From the NCBI RefSeq assembly GCF_030272615.1, contig NC_081408.1, positions 624,156,383 to 624,220,382 of the forward strand: 64,000 bases of DNA, written 5' to 3'. Position 1 is the first letter of the stretch. Each line of letters starts with the position of its first letter. Under the pieces are notes generated by a model. The model saw only the letters and a list, made by a program, of their open reading frames with translations, was not told the origin of the DNA and made no database searches. A program made the position numbers and the translations under genes. Below, piece after piece: positions 24,414 to 35,147 of this stretch. This DNA comes from Cryptomeria japonica (Eukaryota; Streptophyta; Pinopsida; Cupressales; Cupressaceae).

Positions 24414-24422
24414 TACTCCCTT
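24414..24422 (-). promoter_or_regulatory. Polypurine tract of chromovirus-1
   Basis: AAGGGAGTA on the minus strand directly before the 3' LTR start TGGTGC. The same AGGGGGAGTA-TGGTG junction occurs in chromovirus-2. Confidence 0.75.
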
Positions 24423-24431
24423 GCAACAAAG

Positions 24432-25899
24432 AACTCAAGTCCCTTGAGTTAAGAGGTCTGCAATCTCCACTCCATGTTGAAGTATATCTGATTCTGACAT
24501 CCACATAGCATCTGAATTAGGTAACCCTTCCCACTTTACAAGATAATGCTTGTATACTCATTTCCTTATCTTCTTTACTACCTTGGTGTCCAAGATACTC
24601 TCCAACTTGACCGGTTGGCTAGGTGGCAAATCCCTCACCCAATCTTCATTAACCTATGATGATATGTCCAACTGATATGTTTGTGACTCTCCCTTGTATG
24701 GATAGAGATCACATACATTAAAAATAGGATAAATACCCAAGGTGGGAGGGATTTCAACTTCATATGCATTCTATCCATATTTGTGCACCACCTTGAGAGG
24801 TCCAATCTTCTTCATCATGAGTTTGGTAGGCTGCCCTTTTGGAAGTCTCTCCTTCCTTAGGTATTCTAGGACCAAGTCTCCAACTTTAAATTTCACATTC
24901 CTTCTTGTTTTATCAGCATTCACCTTATACTGCTTGAATTTTGGTTGTAAGGTCCGCCTTACCTTATCATGCACTTCTTTGATGCCTTCTGCAAAATTCT
25001 CACCTTGTGCACTCTTAGGTGCCATAGAACTGAGATCTCTGAGGTCTAGTATGCTCCTAGGATGGAATCCATACCCTATCTCAAAGGGAATTTTACCTGT
25101 GCTTTGGTTCACTGAGTCATTGTATGCATGTCCTTCCTGACCAAGTACTAAATCCCAAGTCTGCCTATGTTGTTTAGTAAGGCATCTCAACAAATTACCC
25201 AATGATCTGTTGACTACCTCTGTCTGACCATCTGATTGAGGATGATAGGAAGATGAAAAGGATAACTTGGTGCCCAAAATTCTCCAAACTGTCCTCCAAA
25301 AGTGGCTTAAAAATTTCACATCTCTATCACTAACTATGTCAATTGGAAGACCATGAATTATGACTATCTCCTTGAAGAAGAGGCCTACAATATAGGTGGC
25401 ATCATTGGTTCTCTTGCAAGGTATAAAATGTACCATTTTTTTGAACCTATCTACCACCACATACACACTATCAAATCCCCTTGGAGTTCTTGGCAAGCTT
25501 AACACAAAATCCATGCTCAAACATTCCCAAGGCCTCTGAGGTATGACCAAAGGTTGATATAGACCTGCATTACTTGATGATCCTTTTTCTCTTTGGCAGA
25601 TTGTACATTGCTCTACAAACCTTCTCACTTCTGATTGCAACTTGGGTGAATGGTAAAACCAACCAACCTGATCCAAAGTCTTGTCTATGCCAAAATGATC
25701 TCCTAGACCTCCTTGATGCTTTTCCTAGATAATGTTTTGTCTCATAGAGCATTGGGGTATGCAAAGAAGATGTCCTTTGAACATAAAACCCTCTTGTATC
25801 ATACATTTTGAATAAGAGACATGAGAGGTGTTAGAGAAATTAGAACAAGCACTATATATCTTTGCAAAATCCTTATCATCCTTGTAGAGGTCTTTTAAC
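24432..25899 (-). pseudogene. pol: Chromovirus-1 integrase with C-terminal chromodomain
   Basis: Integrase inserts the DNA copy; the chromodomain is thought to steer it to marked chromatin. The zinc-binding HHCC region ends at CTICQREKG, the core begins SMDFVLSLPR, the second acid is in SDRDVKF, and the third lies in HPQSDGQTEV. A C-terminal chromodomain is readable at about 24450-24540 (KHYLVKWEGLPNSDAMW). A TAG replaces the Gln of IIQEKH that chromovirus-2 keeps, and another TAG follows KVVHKYG. A frameshift lies near 25900. Confidence 0.85.
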
Positions 25900-27340
25900 T
25901 CATTCAATCCCACACTGCAATTGTATACCCTGCATAGTCATGACCCTCCTACTCAATGCATCAACTACCTTATTTGTTGTGCCCTTTTTGTGCTTAATAG
26001 TTAAGGTATAGGATTGTAGGTATTCAACCCACTTTAGGTGTCTCTGGTTCAACTTCTCTTGTCCATTAAGGAAACTAAGGTCATGGTTGTCAGTGAAAAC
26101 TACAAAATCTTTGGGAAGCAAGTAATGATGCCACTTCTTCAATTCTTGTACCATGGCATACAACTCCAAGTCATATGTGGAGTATCTTTGTTTAGCTTCA
26201 TTTAACTTCTCTAAGAAGAAGGCTATAGGATGACCTTCTTGGCTTAAAACTGCCCCTATTGCCCTTTGGCTAGCATCACATTCTACTGTAAACAACTAAC
26301 GGAAATCAGACAATCTAATGGTTGGTAGCTCTGCTATCTTAGCTTTCAATATTTCAAACCCCTTATTGTCTTCCTCTGTCCACTTAAAGTGACATTTAAT
26401 CCCTCCTTTGATGGTGTTGAGTATAAGAGCACAAACACGGCTAAAGTTTCTCAAAAACTTCCTATAAAAAGATGTCATTCTATGAAAACTTCTAACATCA
26501 CTTATGCCCCTAGGTGTAGGCCAATTAAGTATTTCCTTCTATCTTACTTGGATCCATCTTTAAACATGCTTGAGAAATAACAAAACCAAGATAAACTAGC
26601 TCTGTTTTCAAGAACTCACATTTTTCAAGGTTGATTTTGAGTTGAGCCTCCTTCAACTTCTTCAAGACCATCTCCACATGCTTAAGGTGTTCCTCCTTGG
26701 ACCTGTTGAAGATCAAAATGTCATCAATATACACAATAACAAATCTACCAATAAACTCAACTAAGACTTCATTCATGAGCCTTTGGAAGGTACTAGGTGC
26801 ATTGGTGAGGCCAAATGGCATCACCAACCACTCATATAAGCCTGCATTGGTTCTAAAGGTTGTCTTCCATTCATCACCAGGTCTGATTCTTATCTAATGA
26901 TAACCATACTTCAAGTCCACCTTTGTGAAGTAGCTTGCTCCACCTAAATTGTCCAATAGGTCCTCAATCCTTGGCATGGGAAACCGATACCTTATAGTCA
27001 TATTATTGATTTATCTTGAGTCAATGCACATCCTCCATTTTCCTCCTTTTTTAGGCACTAATACAGTAGGAACAACACATGGACTCAAGCTCTTTTTAAT
27101 AAACCCTTTGTCTAAAAGTTCTTGCACTTGTTTGGTGATCTCTTCATTTTGACTAGGTGTCATTTATAATCAGCTTTGTTAGGCGGATTTGCCCCTGGTA
27201 TCAAGTTTATTTGATGATTTACATCTCTCATTGGAGGCAAGGAATTAGGCATACCATCTCCTATAACTTTTGCATATTGATTTAGTAGCCCTTGCACTTC
27301 TTGAGGCACTTTCACTCATTGGGTCTGCCTTAGATTCATC
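25900..27340 (-). pseudogene. pol: Chromovirus-1 reverse transcriptase and RNase H
   Basis: Reverse transcriptase motifs are clear: [20 protein letters not shown] and the catalytic YIDD box at about 26720-26740, preceded by damaged upstream motifs near 26880-27100. RNase H follows with FTVECDASQRAIGAVLSQ and FTDNHDLSFL. The expected Gln in GYHQIRI is TAG (about 26894), the junction before RNase H has TAG (about 26293), another stop lies near 27013, and frameshifts occur near 26525 and 27160. Not translatable as one protein. Confidence 0.85.
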
Positions 27341-28004
27341 TTTAGGCTTCAACACTATAGCATGGCCCTAATGACCTTCTTGCTTTAACACCTTAAGGAA
27401 CTCTTTACCTCTCATCAACATCACACTTGATCCTACTTTCTTTTCCTCCTTTGGATTAGGTAATGGATCCATTTGGTACTTCTTCCCATTCTTGGCGATG
27501 AGGTAACTATTCCTTTCTCCATCATGATAGGATTTCACATCATATTGCCATGGATGACCCAAAAGCGGATGAAAGCATCCATAGGCAATATGTCACATAG
27601 TAGTTTGTCTTTATACTCACCAATTTCAAAGTCCACCCATGCTTGTTCATCAACTAAGATATGTTGACCCTGATTAAGCCATGATACCTTGCAAGGAGTG
27701 AGGTGAGGCAATCTTTTCAATTTGATTTTATCCACCATTTCAACTGAGACAATGTTCTTAGTGGGACCTAAATCCACAATCACCTTACAAAGTTTCCCAT
27801 GTGACTTACAAGTGGTCCTAAACAAACTTTTCCTCTGTGGTGGTTCTTGAGCTTGGGGTATCTTGAGCATTGTCCTTCTCATCATTAAGTTTTCTCCATC
27901 TGTCACTGGCCCTGCCTTGCTGATTGGAGAGGTCTCACTTTGAGTGTCCTCCTCTTGCACTAATTGAGTCTGTCTTTCACCCATGTATGAGCTTGTTGAA
28001 CTTG
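27341..28004 (-). pseudogene. pol: Chromovirus-1 aspartic protease
   Basis: The active-site segment reads KVIVDLGPTKNIV, with Asp-Leu-Gly (codons at 27766-27774) where chromovirus-2 has Asp-Ser-Gly. The downstream protease block continues to the GHPWQYD turn near 27540. A one-base loss near 27565 shifts the frame, and TAG follows QEGH at about 27365. The enzyme would be dead even if translated. Confidence 0.8.
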
Positions 28005-29028
28005 AGGCTTTTCCCAGGCACCTACTCATGGTATGTCCAACTTGATTGCAGTGATAACACCTACTAGTGAAGACTGTATTTCCTCTTTCTAAGTTTCCAA
28101 ACCTTCCCCTAATATTGCTTCTTCCTCTAAAGGATCCTCTATATGCTCCTCTTTGTGAGTCCCCACTTCCTTCTTGGTTTTTCTTCTCTTCATTTCTTGG
28201 AGCATTCTGCCCTCTACCAAAGGTTCCTCTACCTTTAAAATTCTTACCACCTCTATGTTTCTAATTTTGCTCACTTCTCCTCTTGATCTTTTCCTCTGCC
28301 CTTAATGCCAATAGAAAACACTTGTGAACAGTGTTTGGTTTGAGGATACTTATCTCATCTTGTATGTTTTTTCTAAGGCCATTCATGTACCTGGCCAATT
28401 TCTCCACTTCATTCTCATGCTTCCTAGCCCTCAAACTAAGTTTGTGGAATTCCTCAGTGTATGCATTGACATCTAGTTCCCTTTGTTTCAGATTTTTCAG
28501 TCTCTTGTGGATTTGAACTTCATAATCCCCTGGTAGGAATTGAGCCTTAAGCCTTATCTTCATACACTCCCATGAAGTTATCTTCTTCTTACCTTCTTGT
28601 ATCCTTTCTTCTTGCATCATATTCCACCAAACTAATGTTGATCCTCTCAATCTTGACTTGGCCACATTGATTCTTTTCTCCTCTGCTACCTCCTTATAAT
28701 CAAAATGATTATTTAATGCTTCTATCCAATCTAGTAACTCCTCTCCATTGAGATTCCCTCCATAGGTGGGTAATCCATCCAACTTATCTTTGGATATGGA
28801 TTTGACTGTATCCAAGAATAGTTTTTAGTCTTGAGGCATTGCTACTGCTGCTTGTTCCTCTCCATATTCCACTTCTTTATCTATCTCATCTCCCCATTCT
28901 GTCTTAACCTTCCCCTTCTCCTTCTTAGCATCTCTAGTTCCTTTACTTCCTTCTGAATCCTTCAATCCTTCTATCATCTCTGCCACCATCTATTGACTAG
29001 CTTGTGGAGTCATAGCCTTTGAAGGCAT
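28005..29028 (-). pseudogene. gag: Chromovirus-1 gag
   Basis: Start at 29028 (MPSKAMTPQASQ). The retrotransposon-gag core covers roughly 28330-28790 (for example SRLRGSTLVWWNMMQEER), followed by an Arg/Gly-rich tail and one zinc knuckle, CYHCNQVGHTMSRC, near 28020-28060. In-frame stops include TAG after ASQ, a TAA near 28830 and TAG after SEQN at about 28260. It aligns well with gag of chromovirus-2. Confidence 0.85.
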
Positions 29029-29083
29029 TGAAATTGCTTCTTATTCTACATAATCTAACATACACCAAATCTTTCAAAGGGTG

Positions 29084-29095
29084 GCTCTGATACCA
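29084..29095 (-). promoter_or_regulatory. Primer-binding site of chromovirus-1
   Basis: TGGTATCAGAGC on the minus strand, three bases after the 5' LTR end. It is an exact match to the common plant initiator-Met primer site. Confidence 0.9.
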
Positions 29096-29098
29096 CTC

Positions 29099-30724
29099 TG
29101 ATGCAGAGACTCTTGGAGCTTGTTTTATTCACCTTCTTGGGTTATTGTCTTACTCAACCCTCTAACTCCTCAAGCCCATCCAATGGCACTTGGTAGGGGT
29201 TTTTCTATGTATACCTCCAAGGTCTCATCCACTTTGGCTTTCCTCCAAGGTATAGCCACTGATCTTAGACAACCAACACCTTTTGTTGAGGCTTCCACCT
29301 CAATCCCCAATACCACTCCTAAGGCTCCAACCACCTTTGCAAAGGATCACAATACACTAATTGGTTCTTTGTGTTATAAATGCATTTAAATTATGTCTTT
29401 GATGTCTTTAAGGTGTTTGGGCATCTTCAAACCCATCGCCAATGTTTCTTAGCCTCTCTTTGTCTCTACTGGCTCCAAAATAGGCCTAATTCAATTAGCC
29501 CTTCATTGGCGATTTTCAGAGCTTAGTTTAAAAACTTTCCACACAAGGCCACAAACAAATTGCAGATTTCAGTACCCTTTTCAGATTGCATACAATATTG
29601 AAGAATTGCATCTGGGTTTGTCATACACATGTGGGAACCAAAACTATCCTATTTTCAAGGGTCTTGGCCTACCCGGGTGACTTTGAAAGATGGATTTGAA
29701 AAGCTTCACCAGTCAAATCTCCTACACAAATCAATTAGGATTCTCTAAGGAAATTCATAGGGCTACCCAACCATGTCTCTGTTTTGGCTCCACCAATCCA
29801 TATGTGCTCTTAAAACGCACATCTCCTGTTGTCCTAACTCACTAACTCCTAGCAGTGAGCCTAGGGCTTCATTGCACAATCACCACAAAGACCTGCAAAA
29901 TAATAAAACCTATTCTAAACTTATGTAAAGACCCTAACCTATCATTCCACATGATTACAACTGGTGCCATTAATGGATGCTCAGGTTAGAGCCATTTTGC
30001 TCTTAAACCCTACTTTGCAAGGGTTTTGCACCCAGTCACAGAGAATGAATTAGTTCCCTGCAACCAAACACAAACAAACTTACTAATCTACCTTGCTGGA
30101 AAGTGCATTCAACAAACACTCATGCCCTACAATGATATTTCTCTGATAAGTCCGTACTGGACCATACAATGTAATGAAACTAAGGAAAAACTGTCAAAAA
30201 TGATGAAAAGACAAGATTTCTTGAAAACACAAAACTTGCTCTTGAATTCTAGATTCTTCAACTCATATAATGAAATTGATTTTGGATTATATGCTCATGT
30301 TTTATTTGGTTGAACCAACTTTGCAGCGCCAATCATAAAAAATGCAACTTTTGCCAAAAAGTTGTAAAATGTTGCTCAACAACTTTTACATCTTTTTGAC
30401 ACCTAAGATGCAACTTTTCATTCTAGTGCATTCCAAGGCTCCCAAAGGCCCTCAAGAATCCTAGAAGACCTAAACACAATACATTATACCCCTATTACAT
30501 AATGACAATGATCTAGAGTACTACTCCTGTGATCAATATTATCATTACAACTTCCTAGGTTGATAGCATCCTGAACACAAATGACACAACCAAAAGCTTG
30601 GACAACTCAACCATGGTTGTACTGAGTCCCAAATGGTTGGTCCATTATTACATCATGAAATACAACACAAAAACTTAGGAAAAAACAAAATTTGCATGCT
30701 TGGAGTGTTAGGTGCCCTGCACCA
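29099..30724 (-). repeat. 5' LTR of chromovirus-1
   Basis: 1,626 bp, same ends as 22789-24413, near-equal length and clearly homologous throughout. Confidence 0.9.
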
Positions 30725-30900
30725 TTGAGTATTAGGACAATTGGTAACGTTTAACAGTGCAGTTGCAGATATGTCTAAGTGTCTAAACCAGTATACTTTA
30801 TGAGTTGATTCAGAGTTGAAAGTTTAGTTTATTTTCTATCTATTGATTCACCCCCCCTCTTAGTAGTTGACTAGATCTTTATAGTTTCATCGTATTATCA
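30725..30900 (+). repeat. Plus-strand copia-type LTR, right part
   Basis: Continuation of 21673-22788 after chromovirus-1. It contains TTGATTCACCCCCCCTCTTA and ends TATTATCA, in line with the LTR end of element A (CTATCA then the primer site). Combined length of the LTR is about 1.29 kb. Confidence 0.7.
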
Positions 30901-30901
30901 A

Positions 30902-30913
30902 TGGTATCTCACA
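30902..30913 (+). promoter_or_regulatory. Degraded primer-binding site
   Basis: TGGTATCTCACA follows the LTR end by one base. The first seven bases match the initiator-Met site and the rest is altered. If real, the LTR was a 5' LTR whose interior has been lost. No gag follows on the plus strand. Confidence 0.4.
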
Positions 30914-30956
30914 TCATGTGTCAATCTACATATAATTACAAATATGAATGCATCTT

Positions 30957-31859
30957 TTATTCTCTTAAAATGGTCTTTGGCCACTTAGAAGGACAACTGA
31001 GTGTAATATTCCCAAACTCTCTTTTCATCACCTGACCTTCTCCTAATTTACCTTTGGTATTCAATCTCAAATACACTCTACTCCTGGCAACCATCCATAC
31101 CACATAGGAAGTCATGAAGAACCTTTTGGTTTGAATCACATTACACATTTGTTCATGAATGTTATTTGATATGATTTGTTCCCAATCAAAATAATCCTTT
31201 CCCTTGAGGATGGTTTAGATATAATGATACATCTACAAATGATAATGTTTAACATATTCCTTTCTAAAGGATCTACTAAGCATAATGATTAAATCACATG
31301 GAGCATCTCTAAAATCTGCCCTGAGGATGTTGTCAGTTGCTTTCAACCATGACTCCCTTGGCTCATTGAGCCAAACTTGATTTATATGATCCCTATTGTT
31401 TATTATATCCTTATTGAATATCTTAATGGCCTCCTCTTTAGTAGTTTGTAGGACTTTATCATATTGTGGGATTCGAAAAGTCATGGCAAGCATGTCAGAT
31501 GAAAGATCTACCATTACATTTCTTTTGGTATCTACACACCTCCTGGTGTCTTTTTCATAATGTTGAGCAATTGCCAAGATCAAGTTTGGGGACTGAACTA
31601 CCTAGGGGAATATTGTGGCTTCTACCAGCCTGAACCTCTTAATCCTCATGTAAGCATTGCTGGGGTTCTGAGCAAATACTTCTTCGTTGATTCCTTCTAA
31701 CTCAATATGTCCTATTTCTATAACTATTACCGATTGCAGCTCATTTTCAAACTTAGAAATCAATGTCTGGCCTTTGTATTGGTACTTCATGGTGATAGTA
31801 ACCTTCTCTAACCTTATCTCGATCCGTGTCTTCTTCCTCAAGGTCCCAATTACTTTCAT
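30957..31859 (-). pseudogene. N-terminal part of the interrupted 'host ORF'
   Basis: One minus-strand frame spans about 300 codons with three stops (TAG near 31600 and 31231, TAA near 31215). The peptide looks globular, with blocks such as ILAIAQHYEKDTRRCVDTKR and LKATDNILRADFRDAPCDL. Family not recognised. It lies on the same strand as the pieces at 18747-21672 and 10997-11176, with nested insertions in between, and its position fits the start of the same long ORF, but the frame across 30901-30957 is too decayed to prove the link. Taken together the three pieces would be roughly 1,350 codons. Confidence 0.5.
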
Positions 31860-31919
31860 AAGAATTTTGCAAGAGAAAGTTCAATCATTAGCACTTTGAA
31901 TACACTTTACATGTTGCTA

Positions 31920-33230
31920 AAGCAACAGACTTTGGAATACTGAGGTTTTGGGCTTCCAAAGTCAAAAGTAATCTCATACAAATGTCATTTTGGGATCTTG
32001 GGATCCCGGAGTCCCGAAGTGAAAGGCACCATAAAACTCCATATTTCAGGATCTTGAAATTTATAATGCAAAACACTTAAAAAAAAAACATCTTTGAGAA
32101 TGATACTTCGAGATCCTGGGAACTCGAGGTTCTTAAGTTTGGGAAGGGCTAGCTCGAAGCCACTTCGAGATCCCAAGAACCTAGGTTTCCGAAGTGCAAA
32201 AGGGACAAATCAAAATACACTTTGAGATACTAGGAACCCAGTGTTCCAAAGTGTGAAAGTTGAAATCTTAGACACGCTTCGAGATATACCTGGGATTCCA
32301 AAATGAGAAATTGAATCAAAACACTTGGGGCGGTAAGAACTTGGTCTTTTGAACATGGATAAATTAAAGCCAAACCCCAAGGTACGGAAAAGCGAAAAAC
32401 CCTAAGGGTGGTAAAGGGGCAAAAATTGATAAGGCATAATGCACACAGAATACCAAAAACAACTTATTTGAAACAAAAACCTAAACCCTAACCAAGGAAA
32501 ACTGAAATCAAGAAAATAAAAGAAACCCTAACCTAAGAACAAAAGAAAACCCTACCTCGATAGGGAAGAAGGAAGAGACCAAAAATGTAGAGCAGCACAC
32601 CAACAAATTCATCGGAATCACTAGATGTCAAGCTCTCAAATGATCAAGATGTGCAAATGAGCGAAATGAGCAGGGAAAAGGGATTTATACCTATCGGCAA
32701 CCAGGAGAATCGAGGCAATGCGCAACACACCAGGGTTTTGGGATTCTAAGGTCCCAAACTCACACATATCTAAAAGTCATGTTGCATTTTAGAACCTCAT
32801 GTTTTGAAACCCCGAAGGCCAACAAACGAACAAACCAAGGAGAACCCAAGATCCTGGGATTATGGGATTCCTAGGCTCCAACAAACAAAACATAGAGAAC
32901 TCAAGATCCCGGGATTTCGAGGCTCCAATAAACAAAACACAGAGAACTCAGGATCCCAAAATTTTGGGATTTCGAGGCTCCAACCAAAAGGGAGAAAAGA
33001 AGAAATAGGGAACTTGAGATCCTGGAAACCCAAGGTTTCAAGGCTCCTTGAGCAAAAACAAAAACAAAGAGGTTCCGAAGTTTTGGGATCCTAGGGTCTC
33101 GAATTCTTGAAATCGCAAAAGCTAACAAAAATTTGAACACACAAAAACCTAAAGTTTCATAACCAAAGACAACAAAACAAGGCAACGAAGTAAAATTAGA
33201 AACCTAGGAACCCAGGGTTCTGAAGTCGAA
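31920..33230. repeat. Degenerate repeat field built on GATCCCGGGA-like palindromes
   Basis: Many short blocks of the form 'gagatcctgggaacctcgaag' with variation: 31990-32010, 32106-32130, 32165-32195, 32225-32250, and three larger units beginning TCCAA at about 32877, 32924 and 32979, each ending TTTCGAGGC or TTTCAAGGC. The cores are near-palindromic. No gene seen. It could be the LTR or leader upstream of the 30957-31859 ORF. Confidence 0.55.
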
Positions 33231-33369
33231 AACTTCATAACCTAGGAACCTGAAATCTCAAAATAGAACAAGAGAAACAAGGAAAACAAAGGAAAAACAA
33301 CAAAAGACGAGGACAAAAAAGGGGGACCTGCATTTTACTAAGTAAAAATGGAGGGCGCAAGTATGCAGG

Positions 33370-33768
33370 GCATAACAACACTAAGAACCAATTGTAAATC
33401 CTCCTTTTGAATATTGCACTCCTTTAGTTGTGTTCCCAATTGCTTGATTTTGGAGGTGTAGTCTTGGATGTGGTAAAAAATACTTAGATCAGGATTCATC
33501 AAATCATTGTCAATTTTATATCCCCTAATCTTATTAGTTTTATCATATATTTTTTCAAGAGTATCCCATGCCTCCTTAGGTGTTTTACATGATTCAATAT
33601 GAAACTGCAAATCAAATGAGATTAATGAACATATGCATCCAAGAATTTTCTCTCTTTCAATCTCCCATCTTGTTAATGCATTAGGATCAATTGGTTGGAT
33701 AATTATTTTCTTTAGATAGCCAAGATAATCCTTTCCCATGAGATAATTCCATACTAATTTCTTCCATG
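33370..33768 (-). pseudogene. gag: Ty1/copia gag fragment (UBN2-type)
   Basis: The minus-strand peptide has the copia Gag pattern: TRWEIEREKILGCICSLIS, then HIESCKTPKEAWDTLEKIYD, then a helical stretch ending QLKECNIQKEDLQLVLSVVM. This is the N-terminal assembly part of copia Gag. After LSVVM the family similarity stops abruptly near 33370, where a TGTTATGCCC sequence (minus) could mark the border of another insertion. The zinc knuckle and everything downstream are missing. Confidence 0.75.
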
Positions 33769-33779
33769 ATCATAAATAT

Positions 33780-34649
33780 GTGATTTTAGGAGTCCAATTT
33801 GAGATATCCCCACCATTAGAACACAAAAAATATGCAAAAGAATGCAATCAACTATTGCAAGGTTCCCCCCAAAATTCACTCAATCAAAGAACCCCCGCTA
33901 ATTAAAAAGAAGAAAAAAGCAGTGATTGGGCACTTTATACAAGTAGCACAATTATAATGGCCGCTTTCAAAATAAAGGCAAAGTGTACTTCTTATTTTGA
34001 TGTTTACAATAACCACAATTAGGCTATATTCTAGACTCAAATCAATATGCAAAAGATTAAAAAATGATCTATCCATTACATTTGCCAAAAATAAGTCAAA
34101 TAAGGCCATGTGTTGAAAGTGAAACTTTTTATCATGATGACTATAAATTAATATCACCACTAAGAAGTATAGGAAAAATTATGCATTTTCAAAAAATTTG
34201 CACCTGAAAAGGAGCCCATATGAGCATAAATGAAGCCTCCAAAGTTGCAAAAATAGGGATTGTGCAATTTTTTAAAAAAATCATGTACGGAAATCATAAA
34301 ACACCTACACCACTGTGAAGAGCACAAAATTCCACCTTTAATTTAAAAAATGCTCCCAAAAAGGGGCCCAGATGATTGAGATATTGTTGTTTGAAAATCA
34401 TATGCATAATTATGATGCTTGTATTGTCGCGACAACTTAAAAACTCCAAATGCTTATAGATTTGGCCTCCAAAGTCTGATTTGGATGAAACAAAAGGAAA
34501 ATTTGACTTTCTCAAACTTTTTGAATCTAATGGTGACCTCAGTTTGACTTAGCAAGCTCTAATTTTTACCCACAATATAAAGCCATGAAAATAAAAACTC
34601 TAGATTACACCAAAATCTCTCAAAAAGACTAACCAATGACACTCTAAAA
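33780..34649 (-). other. Leader of the copia fragment; no gene seen
   Basis: AT-rich sequence between the primer-like site at 34650 and the gag fragment. No convincing gene. Confidence 0.45.
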
Positions 34650-34661
34650 GATCTAATACCA
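34650..34661 (-). promoter_or_regulatory. Primer-binding-like site of the copia fragment
   Basis: TGGTATTAGATC on the minus strand (ten of twelve match TGGTATCAGAGC), directly after the LTR end. Confidence 0.55.
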
Positions 34662-35147
34662 TGTAATATTTGGCTATGAAGGTAGCCACCCAAGATATAG
34701 AGACCTAATGGAAAACACAATAACAAAAGAGAATCAATATGACAAGGATAAACTATATTCTTATCAAGAGTGCAATACAATGGATATGTAAGTACCTAGG
34801 AGACCCCTTGATTAAATAGGCCAAGGTGAAACATAGGAAGGCATAAGATTATGGAAAATGTCTTAATCTTATGACATGATACATAAAGTGATAGATTATC
34901 ACCTATCTAAGGTGGAAAAGTGAAAGTGTGATACATCCACTAAAGGTCGATCAACCAGCCAAGGTGAAAAACTGATAACATGATAAAACCACTAAAGGTG
35001 GAGACACCACATAAAGTGAAATGTGATGACATGATAAGTCCACTAAAGGTGGAAATGTCCTATGTGGTCCCTAAGTAAACTTAAGTGATGTGTAATTAGG
35101 ACTTAGAAGAGAAAAATACTAGGTACAACACCTTAATTACACCAACA
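34662..35147 (-). repeat. Copia LTR, 486 bp
   Basis: Minus-strand start TGTTGGTGTAATTAAGG, end CCAAATATTACA. It includes a degenerate tandem repeat at about 34900-35055 (units like 'catgataagtccactaaaggtgg'). The block sits between copia integrase and copia gag remnants, all on one strand. Confidence 0.6.
34900..35055. repeat. Tandem repeat inside the copia LTR
   Basis: Three loosely conserved units of about 50-60 bp, each with AAGTGAAA or AAGGTGAAA, TGATA-CATGATA and CCACTAAAGGT (34911, 34970 and 35015 regions). Confidence 0.55.

Larger units (their letters stand above)
22789..30724 (-). mobile_element. Chromovirus-1: complete but dead Ty3/gypsy element
   Basis: A 7,936-bp minus-strand element with 1.63-kb LTRs (29099-30724 and 22789-24413), an initiator-Met primer site, a polypurine tract, gag, protease, reverse transcriptase, RNase H, integrase and a chromodomain. 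The chromodomain places it among chromoviruses. Flanking 5-mers CTAAG and TTGAG agree at three of five positions (the others are transitions), a weak target duplication. It sits inside another LTR. LTR copies are roughly 92% identical by eye over 200 bp. Many TAG stops plus frameshifts make it non-coding. Confidence 0.9.

Noticed and set aside
24742-25140. Plus-strand open frame of 132 codons
   Set aside because: Antisense of the chromovirus-1 integrase.
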